DNA from: an uncultured Bacteroidia bacterium
Lineage (GTDB): Bacteria > Bacteroidota > Bacteroidia > Bacteroidales > CAJPTX01
Assembly (NCBI GenBank): GCA_947252645.1
Contig: CAMXWF010000002.1
Span: 138,577-202,576 of the forward strand
Length of the DNA stretch: 64,000 bases
Direction of reading: 5' to 3'
A model generated the notes under the pieces. The model was not told where the DNA came from, ran no database searches, and saw only the letters and a program-made list of their open reading frames with translations. Shown piece by piece: positions 18,544-27,995 of this stretch. Both the position numbers and the translations under genes were made by a program. Position 1 is the stretch's first letter. Every line of letters begins with the position of its first letter.

Positions 18544-18561
18544 GAGGGGCCTTGGCCCCTC
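18544..18561 (-). promoter_or_regulatory. Leader hairpin just upstream of rimP start
   Basis: GAGGGGCC (18544-18551) and GGCCCCTC (18554-18561) form a perfect 8-bp, GC-rich stem with a 2-nt loop. On the rimP transcript the stem ends 7 nt before the start codon and begins about 10 nt after the expected transcription start. It could control translation or early termination of the operon. A U run typical of intrinsic terminators does not follow. Confidence 0.45.
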
Positions 18562-18577
18562 AATCCAACATCTGCCA

Positions 18578-18585
18578 CAAAGGTA
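18578..18585 (-). promoter_or_regulatory. -7 box of rimP operon promoter
   Basis: Read on the minus strand this is TACCTTTG, an exact match to the Bacteroidetes -7 consensus TAnnTTTG, 42 nt upstream of the chosen rimP start. I did not find a clear TTTG -33 box at the expected distance. Confidence 0.55.
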
Positions 18586-18823
18586 AGCATTTTCTACACG
18601 TCATGCCAGAAGGCTCCTACCCCTTCTCCCCTGCCATGCTGTCCACTGCTCCCCGCAGTTGGCCTTGAGGCACGAAGGCAGGTCTACGCCCCTAAAACAA
18701 GATTTTCCCCTGCACTTTGGCTCCCCCCCCCAAGAAGCTGCGCTTGGCCACGGACTGCCGAAAATCCTTTTACCCCAGTTTATTCCTAAATTCGCCACGA
18801 GATTTAACCACTCGCCCTATTCC

Positions 18824-21800
18824 ATGAACGCCATGAAAGCTAAACGCACCACCGTCTTCCTCTGGGGAAGCATTGCGCTGGTCCTTCTCCTTGTACTCCT
18901 GACCATTGGCCTGTTCAGATTTTTCACAGCCACCGACTCCAGCATCTCGCAGGACTTCCAGCTCTTCCGTCCCTATATCGCGGCCTACACCTCGGGCTCT
19001 ATCCCTCGGGCTGGCCACATCGAGGTGGCCTTCGCCAAACCAGCCATCGCCTACGAGCAGGTCGGTAGCTCCGCCGACAAAATCATCGCCTTCTCCCCGA
19101 AAATCAAGGGGCACGCCCAGTGGCAAGACGATCATACCCTGCGCTTTACGCCCGATGGGCCACTCCCCTCGGGCATGCAGTACCTAGCCACTATACGCCT
19201 GGATAGGGTCTTTGACTCTGTCCCCGATGCGGCTGAAAAATTCAAGTTCTCCTTTCGGGTCATCGAGCAGCAGGTCGAGCTGGCCCGGTGCTACATCTTC
19301 TCCGACCTCCAGGGGGACCGCATAGTCAATCAGGCTCGGGGCTCCATCTTCACCGCAGACCAAGCCTCCCTAGAGGACATCCAATCAGGACTCAGTATCA
19401 CCACCGACGCGGGAACGGCTGTCGCTGTCCACGTGGAGCAGACCGCTGGCCAAGGGCAGTACACCTTCTCCAGCGACCCCCTCCCAGAAAAAACCGCCAC
19501 CTGCCAGCTCCTCTTCAATGCCAAGCAGATCGGCGCCAAGCAGGATGTCAGCCTGCGGCTGCCTATCCCCGACCAATCGCAGTTCTCGGCCCTCGACTGC
19601 ATCCCGCTCGACCCCAGCGGCCAGCACCTCATGCTCATCTTCTCCCAGCCCCTCGACCCCGCGCAGTCGCTCGATGGCCTCATACACGCCGACCAAATCA
19701 ACAGCCTCCGTACCCAGATTGAGGGGAATACCGTCTCCATCACCCTGCCTAACCAGCTGCAGGGGCAGCTCAACCTCTATGCCGAGGCCGGCATTCGTTC
19801 TAAAACCGGGCGGGTCATGGCCGCCCAGTGCGCCTTCCAGCCCATCATGGTGGGCACCTTCCCCGAAGTGGCCTTCCTCCAGTCGGGCAATATCCTCCCG
19901 GCAGCTGGCAAAGTCCTGCTACCCTTTAGAGCACAGGGGCTCCGCGCAGTGGATGTCTTCATCTATCAGGTCTACAGTAGCAACATGCTCTACTCCTACC
20001 AGCTACAAACTGGCTATGCTTCCGAATCCCTCCGCCGCGTGGGCAAGCTCTGCTGCCGTAAAACCATCCCGCTCGACGACCATGCCCTCGCTGGGGGCGC
20101 AGGGGTCTACGCACTCGACCTGACCGATCTGGTGGCGGCCACGCCAGGTGTCACCCTCCAGGTAGGGCTGAGCATGCGCAGAGAACTCTCTACGCTCTCC
20201 ACTGAGCCTCTCGAGCAGTTTATGCTCAACGAGAACAATGCACGTACTCTCGGCTATGGTGATCCCTTTGCAGATGACTACCGCTCCTACGATTGGGAAC
20301 TGCGAAACGACCCCACCTCCGACTCCTACTACGCCTTTCGCGGCATAGAGTGGAAAAACCTGCTCGTCTCAAACATCGGCCTCATCGCCAAGCAGGGACT
20401 CGATAGCTCGCTACGCATCTACACCACCAACCTCATGCGGGGCAAGCCCGTGAGTGGGGTCGACCTCACACTCTACAGCTACCAACTACAGCCCATGGCC
20501 AGGGGCACTAGCGATGCCAACGGACTGGTCAATTTCGAACTCAAGCCCAACCAGCAGCCCTTCATCGTGGAGGCCGTCTCGGGCAGCGACCACTCATACC
20601 TTGTGGTGGACGAGAATGGCCAGGAACTCTCCTACTCCTCCTTTGAGGTGGGCGGCTCGCAAGGACAAAATGGGCTCCGCGGATTCTTCTACGGTGAGCG
20701 CGATGTCTGGCGACCCGGCGACTCCATCTTCCTCACGCTCATGCTCGATAGCCGGCACCTCCACCTCCCAGAAGGACATCCCATACAGCTCACGCTCTTT
20801 TCCCCTACCAACCAGGTGGTCGACCAAAAAGTGGTGCCGGCCAATAAAACCAACGTCTACACCTTCAGAACTGCCACCGCACCAGGGGATAGAACCGGCT
20901 ACTACCAAGTAGAAGCTCAAGTCGGTACGGCGCGCATCGCCCACCCCGTGAGGGTCGAAACCATCAAGCCCAATAGGCTCAAGATCGCCCTCTCTTTCCA
21001 AGACTCTATCCTAACCACTCAGCGCAAAAACCAGGCCTTCCTGCGTGCAAGCTGGCTCCACGGCGGCGCAGCCCGGAACCTCCAGACGCGGATTGAGGTC
21101 GCGCTCGCGGCTATCGAAAAGCCCTTCCCAGCCTTTTCAGACTACTCCTTCTCCGAAGACCAGCACCAGGGATTTATGCCCATGGAGCAGGTTCATACTG
21201 GCGAGCTCAACGGACAGGGAGTAGAGAACCTCGCCATGCGCCTCCCCGATCCACCAAAAGGGGGCGCCATGTTCCACGCCAACTTCCTTGTCAGGGTCTT
21301 TGAGAGCGGCGGGAGCTACAGCATCGTCACCCAGCAGGCCAAAGTCTCCCCCTACGAGGGCTATGTCGGCATCAAGGCGCCCAAGAGCGATCAGTACTAC
21401 CTAGAAACCGATAAGGATCAAGACTTCGAGTTCATCGCCCTCAACGAGGCGGGGCATCCTATGGATGACCAGCGCCTAGAGGTCACCGTCTACAAGCTCG
21501 AGTGGGGCTGGTGGTGGGAACACAATAGCCGCACCCTGGCTGATTACCTGGCTTCCCAGGCGGCCAAAGTGGCACTGGCTCCCCAGATCATCAAAACCAA
21601 TGCCCAAGGACGCGCCAACCTCCCCATCTCCCTCCAGTACCCCGCCTGGGGGCGCTACCTCGTGCGAGCTGTTGATATGCGCACGGGGCACGCCTGCTCC
21701 AGGGTAGTCTACTGGGATTGGCCTGCTTCCCTCCCACGCCCGGCCGACAGAATGGCCTCGCAATCCACCGTCCTACCCCTCACCGCCAACAAGGCAACCT

Positions 21801-24394
21801 ATAGCGTTGGCGAAACCGTCCAGATCAACGTACCCACACCGCCAGGCGCTATGCTCTTGGTCTCCATTGAGGATGGCTACTCAGTCCTCGAAAGCTATTG
21901 GCAGCCCACCGAGGCCGACAACACCAAGGTCTCCTTCAAGGCCACTGCCAGCATGTCCCCAAACGCCTACGCCAACATATCCCTCATCCAGCCCTATGAG
22001 CAGTCAATCAACGACATGCCCTTGAGACTCTACGGCGTCATACCCGTCATGGTCGAAAACCCCAACTCCCGACTCCAACCCGTCATAGGACTCCCCGAGG
22101 AGGTCAGGCCGGGCAGCACTTTCGAAATCAAGCTCTCTGAGCAGAAAGGCCGTGCCATGACGGCCACCATCGCGTTGGTCGACCAAGGTCTGCTCGACGT
22201 CACAGCCTTTAAAACCCCAGACCCCTGGAAATACTTCTACAAAAAAATCGCCCTCGGCCCACGTACCTACGACCTCTACGACCAAATTATCGGGGCCTAT
22301 GGAGGGCGACTCTCGGGGGTCCTGAGCGTGGGCGGAGATATGGCGTTTGCCGAGAGCGCCAAGCGCGAAACCGACCCGCTGGCCAACCGCTTTGTCCCGT
22401 TGGTGCGCTTCTTCGGCCCCTACGACCTGCTGCGAGGCGAGAAGAAAACCCTCAAAGTCACCATGCCCGACTATGTCGGTGCTGTACGCGTCATGGTCGT
22501 GGTGGCCGCCGAGGATGCCTATGGAAGTGCCGAGCGCACACTAGCTGTCCGCCAGCCGCTCATGGTCCAGCCCACCTTACCACGGCAGCTGGCCACCGAG
22601 GAGAACTTCCTCCTGCCCGTCACCGTATTCTCCATGAAAGACAACCTTGGCCCAGTGGAGCTGAAGGTAGAGGCTCAAGGGGCCATGCAGCCGCAGGGAA
22701 TTACGCATTTCTCGCTCCACATGGCTAAAGCGGGCGACACCACCCTGCTGGTCCCCATGCGCACGGCCTCCAAGGCAGGTGTGGCCACGGTCTCGGTCTC
22801 GGCTAAGGCCAAGGGCGAGAAGGCGGAATCCGCAATGAAAATCAACGTAGTGAACACTGCGCCCTACACCACGACCATCGCCGACCAAGTCCTAGGCGAC
22901 AGGGCCAGCACCACCTTCCGCTTACCACGCTACGCCCCTGGGAGCCAAGCCTCCGCGGAGCTACAGCTAAGCACCGCGCCCACACTCCCCTACAGGCGCC
23001 TACTCGACCAAATGCTCCACTACCCCCATCGTTGCGGCGAGCAGGTGGCTTCTATAGGAATGGTCACCCTGGCCTACCTCAAGCTCGTAAAGCCCCCAAA
23101 AGATCTCGCGGCGAGACTCCAGAACGTGGTCAAAGAGCAGATCGGGCGACTTGCGCAGTATCAAATGGCCAGCGGGGGCTTCACCACCTGGCCTGGCTCT
23201 CACAACACCGACGAGTGGGTCACCAACCACGTTGGGCACTTCCTCCTACTCGCCAAAGAGGCTGGCTTCTCCGTGCCTGCTGGCATGCTCTCCGACTGGC
23301 TCAGGTATCAGCGCGGCAGGGCTAATACCTGGAAGCCAAGAGCCGATGGCGCATCGAACCCAGCGGTCCAGGCCTATCGACTCTATACCATGGCTCTTGA
23401 TGGCAAGGCCAATCTGAGCGCCATGAACCGACTACTCGAATACCCCAACCGCTCGCTAGGGGCTACCTTCCAGCTCGCGGCCGCCTACCTCCTCGCGGGG
23501 AACAAGCAGGCTGTAGCAAAGCTCATGGACAACCTGCAGCGCCCCACCGACTCAGCCGCTGCTCCCTGCTATTGGTATGAGTCCCAGCTGGTACTCCAGG
23601 CCCAGCGAGTCAACTTTGAGACCCTCAGGGGCGACAAGGAAAAGGCCTACCGGGCCATGAGCGACCTTGCTGCCCGCCTCTCCAAGGCCTCTTGGATTGG
23701 CACTCAGGAGGCCGGGCTAGCCATGGCTGCTGCCATGCGCTTTAATACGCAGATGCCCACCCAGAACGCACCACTCCAGGCAAAAATCCAATACGCCAAC
23801 CATGAGCAAAAGGTCGATGTCTCGAGTAGCCTGACCACCCTGCCCATCGAGCTCGACAAGTTCGTCACTTCTACCAAGCCTTGCGAAGTCAAAGTCTCCA
23901 GCCTACAGGCCACCCCCATCTATGCCGCCCTCATCGCAAGAGGCCAGCAGCTGAACACGATCTCCACCTCCTTTGCCCAGAATCTGGCCATCAACGTGGA
24001 GTATCAAACCCTAGAAGGCAATAGTCTCTCTCCCTGGAGCCTGCCACAAGGCACCGACTTCCTAATCAAGGTCACCGTGCGCGACCCCAACTACTCCAAC
24101 GCACTCTCTAACCTCGTCCTCCATCTGCAGGCCCCCTCGGGCTGGGAGCTGCGCAACCCCAACCTGGAGGGTGACCTGGGCCTACCCAACCCAGAATACA
24201 CCTATCAGGAATACAGGGACCAGGAGGTGTTTACCTACTTCGACCTCGCGGGGCGCACTATGGCCACCTTCTCCTTCATGGTCAACGCAAGCTACCAGGG
24301 CCGGTTTACGCTGCAGCCCATCACCTGTGAGGCCATGTACGATGGCAGCATTAGCGCACGTACTGCAGGGGCTACCGTGGAAGTTACCCGATGA
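18824..24394 (+). CDS. Bacterial alpha-2-macroglobulin with thioester
   Basis: This 1,856-residue protein has an N-terminal signal anchor (about residues 8-32, FLWGSIALVLLLVLLTIGLF) and a large periplasmic or surface region. It contains an MG2-type segment (RDVWRPGDSIFLTLML), the A2M family region near IALVDQGLLDVTAF, and an alpha-helical thioester domain with HRCGEQVAS; the thioester Cys is residue 1404. The following repeats (GGFTTWPGS, TNHVGHFLLLAKEAGF) are those of the alpha/alpha toroid. Such proteins trap attacking proteases by a covalent thioester. E. coli YfhM is often next to penicillin-binding protein 1C; no such gene is here. I moved the start from 18659 to ATG 18824 because the upstream extension is not signal-like. 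There is no lipobox, so anchoring is by the N-terminal helix. Confidence 0.9.
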   Translation: MNAMKAKRTTVFLWGSIALVLLLVLLTIGLFRFFTATDSSISQDFQLFRPYIAAYTSGSIPRAGHIEVAFAKPAIAYEQVGSSADKIIAFSPKIKGHAQWQDDHTLRFTPDGPLPSGMQYLATIRLDRVFDSVPDAAEKFKFSFRVIEQQVELARCYIFSDLQGDRIVNQARGSIFTADQASLEDIQSGLSITTDAGTAVAVHVEQTAGQGQYTFSSDPLPEKTATCQLLFNAKQIGAKQDVSLRLPIPDQSQFSALDCIPLDPSGQHLMLIFSQPLDPAQSLDGLIHADQINSLRTQIEGNTVSITLPNQLQGQLNLYAEAGIRSKTGRVMAAQCAFQPIMVGTFPEVAFLQSGNILPAAGKVLLPFRAQGLRAVDVFIYQVYSSNMLYSYQLQTGYASESLRRVGKLCCRKTIPLDDHALAGGAGVYALDLTDLVAATPGVTLQVGLSMRRELSTLSTEPLEQFMLNENNARTLGYGDPFADDYRSYDWELRNDPTSDSYYAFRGIEWKNLLVSNIGLIAKQGLDSSLRIYTTNLMRGKPVSGVDLTLYSYQLQPMARGTSDANGLVNFELKPNQQPFIVEAVSGSDHSYLVVDENGQELSYSSFEVGGSQGQNGLRGFFYGERDVWRPGDSIFLTLMLDSRHLHLPEGHPIQLTLFSPTNQVVDQKVVPANKTNVYTFRTATAPGDRTGYYQVEAQVGTARIAHPVRVETIKPNRLKIALSFQDSILTTQRKNQAFLRASWLHGGAARNLQTRIEVALAAIEKPFPAFSDYSFSEDQHQGFMPMEQVHTGELNGQGVENLAMRLPDPPKGGAMFHANFLVRVFESGGSYSIVTQQAKVSPYEGYVGIKAPKSDQYYLETDKDQDFEFIALNEAGHPMDDQRLEVTVYKLEWGWWWEHNSRTLADYLASQAAKVALAPQIIKTNAQGRANLPISLQYPAWGRYLVRAVDMRTGHACSRVVYWDWPASLPRPADRMASQSTVLPLTANKATYSVGETVQINVPTPPGAMLLVSIEDGYSVLESYWQPTEADNTKVSFKATASMSPNAYANISLIQPYEQSINDMPLRLYGVIPVMVENPNSRLQPVIGLPEEVRPGSTFEIKLSEQKGRAMTATIALVDQGLLDVTAFKTPDPWKYFYKKIALGPRTYDLYDQIIGAYGGRLSGVLSVGGDMAFAESAKRETDPLANRFVPLVRFFGPYDLLRGEKKTLKVTMPDYVGAVRVMVVVAAEDAYGSAERTLAVRQPLMVQPTLPRQLATEENFLLPVTVFSMKDNLGPVELKVEAQGAMQPQGITHFSLHMAKAGDTTLLVPMRTASKAGVATVSVSAKAKGEKAESAMKINVVNTAPYTTTIADQVLGDRASTTFRLPRYAPGSQASAELQLSTAPTLPYRRLLDQMLHYPHRCGEQVASIGMVTLAYLKLVKPPKDLAARLQNVVKEQIGRLAQYQMASGGFTTWPGSHNTDEWVTNHVGHFLLLAKEAGFSVPAGMLSDWLRYQRGRANTWKPRADGASNPAVQAYRLYTMALDGKANLSAMNRLLEYPNRSLGATFQLAAAYLLAGNKQAVAKLMDNLQRPTDSAAAPCYWYESQLVLQAQRVNFETLRGDKEKAYRAMSDLAARLSKASWIGTQEAGLAMAAAMRFNTQMPTQNAPLQAKIQYANHEQKVDVSSSLTTLPIELDKFVTSTKPCEVKVSSLQATPIYAALIARGQQLNTISTSFAQNLAINVEYQTLEGNSLSPWSLPQGTDFLIKVTVRDPNYSNALSNLVLHLQAPSGWELRNPNLEGDLGLPNPEYTYQEYRDQEVFTYFDLAGRTMATFSFMVNASYQGRFTLQPITCEAMYDGSISARTAGATVEVTR

Positions 24395-24404
24395 GGACAA
24401 TTTC

Positions 24405-24434
24405 TTGCCACAAACGTCATATCATATACATTCC
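24405..24434 (+). promoter_or_regulatory. Possible promoter of the 106-residue protein gene
   Basis: TTG at 24405-24407 and TACATTCC at 24427-24434 have a 19-nt spacing, resembling the Bacteroidetes -33/-7 arrangement with two mismatches in the -7 box. The chosen start at 24451 is 16 nt further on. Confidence 0.3.
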
Positions 24435-24450
24435 CAAAGTAACAGCAGTT

Positions 24451-24771
24451 ATGCAAATCGAACAATTCACGAGCTGGCTGGCCAAGGCCATGCCCAATGA
24501 GGCTCCAAAAGCCCAGGAGCACGTCAATGGCCTCTCCAAAATTGAGAGCCTGCTGAGGATCGACCTCGACCAGGCCATTAAGGGCCAGGGGGTGCAAAGC
24601 ATTATCGACAAGGTGACCCCCTTGCTGGGTGGGGCGGGCGCTGCAGCCAGTAAACTGGGCGGCGGCATGCTGGGCGGGCTCCTCTCCAAGGCCGCGAGTT
24701 CGCTGGTCGGCAAGATCGACATCAAGTTCTTGCTCGGCCTCTACCAAAAATTCATGGCCTCGCAGAAGTAG
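24451..24771 (+). CDS. Small unknown protein, Gly/Ala-rich core
   Basis: I do not recognise this 106-residue protein. The N-terminal half is charged and helical (QIEQFTSWLAKAMPNEAPKAQEHV). The middle is rich in Gly, Ala and Leu (LLGGAGAAASKLGGG), and the C-terminal helix ends FLLGLYQKFMASQK. There is no signal peptide. The frame opens earlier at 24391, overlapping the A2M stop, but ATG 24451 follows a promoter-like sequence and avoids an unconvincing basic leader. A strong terminator follows. The frame looks coding: it is compact, isolated between genes and not antisense to a known one. Confidence 0.6.
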   Translation: MQIEQFTSWLAKAMPNEAPKAQEHVNGLSKIESLLRIDLDQAIKGQGVQSIIDKVTPLLGGAGAAASKLGGGMLGGLLSKAASSLVGKIDIKFLLGLYQKFMASQK

Positions 24772-24808
24772 TCTCTCCCTTGCCATTGCTCTAGCACGTT
24801 GTAATTCC

Positions 24809-24850
24809 TAAGCCCTTGGGTCAAGCCTCTGCTTGGCCTAGGGCTTTTTG
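24809..24850 (+). terminator. Intrinsic terminator
   Basis: AAGCCCT and GGGTCAAGC (24810-24826) pair with GCTTGGCC and AGGGCTT (24831-24846), with a small internal bulge. Five Ts follow at 24845-24849. It ends the transcript of the 106-residue protein gene and lies directly before the MATE start. Confidence 0.8.
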
Positions 24851-24858
24851 TGCGCAGT

Positions 24859-26238
24859 ATGACTTCTCCATACCCCTGGCCACACCTCACTCCCCACTAT
24901 CGGGAGACGCTCGCATTGGGCCTCCCGCTCATCGTCGCGCAGCTCGGGCAAATAGTCCTCGGCATGGTCGATAGCGCCATGATAGGCCAGTACGCCATGC
25001 TTGACCTCTCGGCGGCTTCCTTCTGTATCAACCTCTTCAACCTCCCCATCTTCTTTGCCCTAGGCTTTGGCTACGCCCTCACCCCCCGCATTGGCCAGCG
25101 TTACGCTCGGGGTGAACTCCTCGATGCCGCGGCCACGCTGCGCTATGGTCTCATCATCAATGTGTTGCTAGGGCTCCTGCTGACCCTCATCATGGGCGCC
25201 CTCTACTGGTGCATCCCCTACTTCGGGCAGCCCGTTGAACTCCTAGGCCGCATCCAGGCCTACTATCTCACCGTGGTGGTCGCCCTGACCTTTATTACCG
25301 CCTTCAATGCCCTCAAGCAGTTCACCGATGCCCTGGGCGACACCAAGGTCTCCATGTGGATCATGCTGGCAGGCAACGTGGGCAACATCTTCCTCAACTG
25401 GCTGCTCATCTTTGGCCATTGGGGCTTCCCCGCCCTAGGGCTACTAGGGGCAGGCATTGCCACGGCTGCCATGCGCCTCCTGATGCCGGTGGTGCTATTG
25501 GTCTACATAGTCTCTGCGCCGCGCTATCGGCGCTACCGAAAGGGCTTTCTGGCCCCACAATTGCCCCGAGGAGAAATGGGACGGCTGACCTCCATCGGCA
25601 CCTTCATCGGCCTACAAATGGCCTTGGAAAACGGACTCTTTGCCCTCAGCATCATCATCGTTGGCTGGCTGGGCAGCGTCCCCCTAGCAGCACACCATAT
25701 CGCCGTCACTGTCCAGTCCATCGGCTTCATGATTTTCTACGGCGCGGGAGCTGCCATCGCTATCCGTGTAAGCCACTTCTGGGGCCTCCACCAGTATGGC
25801 AATGCGCGCAGGGCTGCATTCGGCGGCCTGCATGTGGTCTTCCTCTTGGCAGCCATCGTCATGCTCCTACTCTTCCTGTGCCGAGACCACATCCCATGGA
25901 TCTTCACCGACAACCCCCACGTGGCCGCCCTTGTGACCAGCCTGCTGTTGGTAGGCCTTCTGTATCAGCCAGCCGATGCGCTTCAAGTCACCATGGCCAA
26001 TGCCGCCCGTGGCCTCGGCGAGTCGAAGAGCCTCATGATCATCTCTTTTATCGGCTATTTCCTCATTGCGCTCCCGCTCGCCTACTGCCTGGGCATACGC
26101 ACCCCGCTGGCTACCGTGGGCGTTTGGCTCGCCTATCCCGTAGGCCTCGGGTTGGCCGGCTTGGGCTTCCTGTGCCGCTTTCACTACGTGCTACACCAAA
26201 AATATAAGCTCCACCCATATGCTATCCACACTGAATAG
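24859..26238 (+). CDS. MATE-family multidrug/metabolite exporter (NorM-like)
   Basis: This 459-residue integral membrane protein has about 12 hydrophobic segments in two homologous halves. The N-terminal LALGLPLIVAQLGQIVLGMVDSAMIGQY is diagnostic of MATE exporters, which use Na+ or H+ to expel cationic compounds. The frame opens with GTG 24850 inside the terminator tail; I prefer ATG 24859 (MTSPYPW). rlmD starts 11 nt downstream, so the two genes may be cotranscribed. The substrate is unknown. Confidence 0.88.
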   Translation: MTSPYPWPHLTPHYRETLALGLPLIVAQLGQIVLGMVDSAMIGQYAMLDLSAASFCINLFNLPIFFALGFGYALTPRIGQRYARGELLDAAATLRYGLIINVLLGLLLTLIMGALYWCIPYFGQPVELLGRIQAYYLTVVVALTFITAFNALKQFTDALGDTKVSMWIMLAGNVGNIFLNWLLIFGHWGFPALGLLGAGIATAAMRLLMPVVLLVYIVSAPRYRRYRKGFLAPQLPRGEMGRLTSIGTFIGLQMALENGLFALSIIIVGWLGSVPLAAHHIAVTVQSIGFMIFYGAGAAIAIRVSHFWGLHQYGNARRAAFGGLHVVFLLAAIVMLLLFLCRDHIPWIFTDNPHVAALVTSLLLVGLLYQPADALQVTMANAARGLGESKSLMIISFIGYFLIALPLAYCLGIRTPLATVGVWLAYPVGLGLAGLGFLCRFHYVLHQKYKLHPYAIHTE

Positions 26239-26249
26239 CTCTTCGCGCT

Positions 26250-27656
26250 ATGGCACGACGGAATAAGCCCTTGCTTACCCAGGTAGCAATCACCCGCATG
26301 GCGGCTGAGGGTCGCTCGCTTGCCCAAACAGATAGGGGCACGCTCTTTGTCGAACACACCGTCCCAGGCGATCTGGTGGATGTCCAAGTGACCCGCCGCA
26401 AAGGCCATGCCCTAGAGGGCTACGTGGTGGCCTACCATGCCCGCTCGCCGCTGCGCATCGACCCCATTTGCGCCCATTTTGGCGTTTGCGGGGGCTGCCA
26501 GTGGCAGTCGGTCCCCTACGCCATGGAGCTGGAGATGAAGCAGCAGCAGGTCTACGATCAGCTCGCCCGCATCGGCCACCTGACGCTACCCCCCTGCAAC
26601 CCCATCCTCGGCGCAGCTACCCAGACCTACTACCGCAATAAGCTCGAGTATACGTTTTCTCCCAGGGCCTGGCACGACACGCCCCTAGCCCCCGGGGAAC
26701 AGCCCACGGGCCCCGAAAACGCCCTAGGGTTTCATGTGCCCCGACGGTTCGACCGCGTCCTCCACATCGACCATTGCTACCTCCAGCCCGAGCCCTCCAA
26801 CGCCCTACGCAACTTCCTCTTTGACTATGCCCAGCAGCACCACTTGACCTTCTACGACCCCACCACCCAGCAGGGCTTCCTACGCAACCTCATCGTCCGC
26901 ACGGCCTCCACAGGCCAAAACATGGCCATCATCGTCTTCCACGACCACCTCCCCCACCTCATCGAGCCACTGATGGCCGAGGCCGCGCACCACTTCCCCT
27001 CCCTCTCCTCGCTCCTCTACGCCGTCAACCCCAAAGTCAACGATACCCTCTACGACCTGCCCATCCATTGCTTTGCGGGCCAGCAGCACATCCTAGAGCA
27101 AATGGGCGGACTCCATTTCATCGTCGGGCCCAAGTCCTTCTATCAAACCAACTCTGCCCAGGCCTACGCCCTCTACAGCCAGGTCAAGCGCATGGCAACC
27201 CAGGAGGCCCAAGGCACCATCTACGACCTCTACACTGGCACAGGGCCTATCGCCCTCTTCTTGGCCGCTAGTGCACAGGCCGTCGTGGGCCTGGAGAGCG
27301 TCCCGGAGGCCATCGAGGACGCCAAACGCAACGCAACCCTGAACCACCTAGACAACGCCACCTTCTATGCCGGCGATGTCCTCGACCTCCTGCAAGATGA
27401 ACTCTTCGCGCAGCACGGGTTCCCCAGCTGTATCGTCACCGACCCGCCGCGCGCGGGCATGCACCCCAAGGTGCTCCAGAAACTCCTGCAGGTAGCCCCA
27501 CCGCGCATTGTCTATGTGAGCTGCAATCCCGCCACGCAGGCCCGTGACCTCGCGCTCCTTGCCTCGCGCTACGCGATCCGAGAAATACAGCCCGTGGACA
27601 TGTTCCCCCGCACAAAGCATGTAGAAAACATCGCTTGCTTGGAGCGAAGAGACTAG
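26250..27656 (+). CDS. rlmD: 23S rRNA (uracil-5)-methyltransferase, RlmD/RumA type
   Basis: This 468-residue protein has an N-terminal TRAM-like domain (residues 5-60) and a Cys cluster CAHFGVCGGCQWQ that binds a 4Fe-4S cluster with a further Cys. The SAM-dependent C-terminal domain has DLYTGTGPIALFLA, then VTDPPRAGMHPKV, and the catalytic Cys in YVSCNPATQARDL. Enzymes of this family make 5-methyluridine in 23S rRNA (U1939) or a related site; Bacteroidetes members are annotated as RumA/RlmD, and the exact target is inferred. It starts 11 nt after the MATE gene. Confidence 0.9.
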   Translation: MARRNKPLLTQVAITRMAAEGRSLAQTDRGTLFVEHTVPGDLVDVQVTRRKGHALEGYVVAYHARSPLRIDPICAHFGVCGGCQWQSVPYAMELEMKQQQVYDQLARIGHLTLPPCNPILGAATQTYYRNKLEYTFSPRAWHDTPLAPGEQPTGPENALGFHVPRRFDRVLHIDHCYLQPEPSNALRNFLFDYAQQHHLTFYDPTTQQGFLRNLIVRTASTGQNMAIIVFHDHLPHLIEPLMAEAAHHFPSLSSLLYAVNPKVNDTLYDLPIHCFAGQQHILEQMGGLHFIVGPKSFYQTNSAQAYALYSQVKRMATQEAQGTIYDLYTGTGPIALFLAASAQAVVGLESVPEAIEDAKRNATLNHLDNATFYAGDVLDLLQDELFAQHGFPSCIVTDPPRAGMHPKVLQKLLQVAPPRIVYVSCNPATQARDLALLASRYAIREIQPVDMFPRTKHVENIACLERRD

Positions 27657-27750
27657 ATGAGGCATTTTTCGTATCCAAGATTTTTTCTACATTTACACAT
27701 CTAACAGACATACATCAAGAAGCCGATTTACCCTCGTCATCGCTGTAGCT

Positions 27751-27936
27751 ATGCTAGTCTCGCTACTGGGTACTGCAGCTGTTATTGAATCCCGTGCAGG
27801 GGAGCAGATGCCAGCCATCCGTGCGGAGTACGAGCTGGCCTGTGGTGGCGTTGTAACCACCACGACCGCCACCACGATTAGCAACGGCGGGAGTACCACC
27901 ACGACCACTGCCACTGCTAGTGCTACACGATGTTAA
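27751..27936 (+). CDS. Doubtful small Thr-rich secreted peptide
   Basis: This 61-codon frame has a hydrophobic N-terminus (MLVSLLGTAAV), an acidic middle and a C-terminal Thr-rich stretch with a final Cys. The hydrophobic part continues upstream of the ATG in frame (FTLVIAVA), which suggests that, if real, translation begins at a non-ATG codon further up. Its stop lies 60 nt before the GLPGLI start. Size, signal-like start and position before an outer-membrane pair resemble small secreted peptides of Bacteroidetes (NVEALA type), but the motif itself is absent. It could equally be chance coding in a repeat of ACC/ACG triplets. Confidence 0.25.
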   Translation: MLVSLLGTAAVIESRAGEQMPAIRAEYELACGGVVTTTTATTISNGGSTTTTTATASATRC

Positions 27937-27995
27937 CCCTGGGCCAATCACGCGCGGTGGTTCGCGAGTGGTTGGCCTTTTATCAAACTGATGAT

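Noticed and set aside
24391..24450. Upstream start of the 106-residue protein overlapping the A2M stop
   Set aside because: The leader is basic and unlike the rest, and a promoter-like sequence lies within it.
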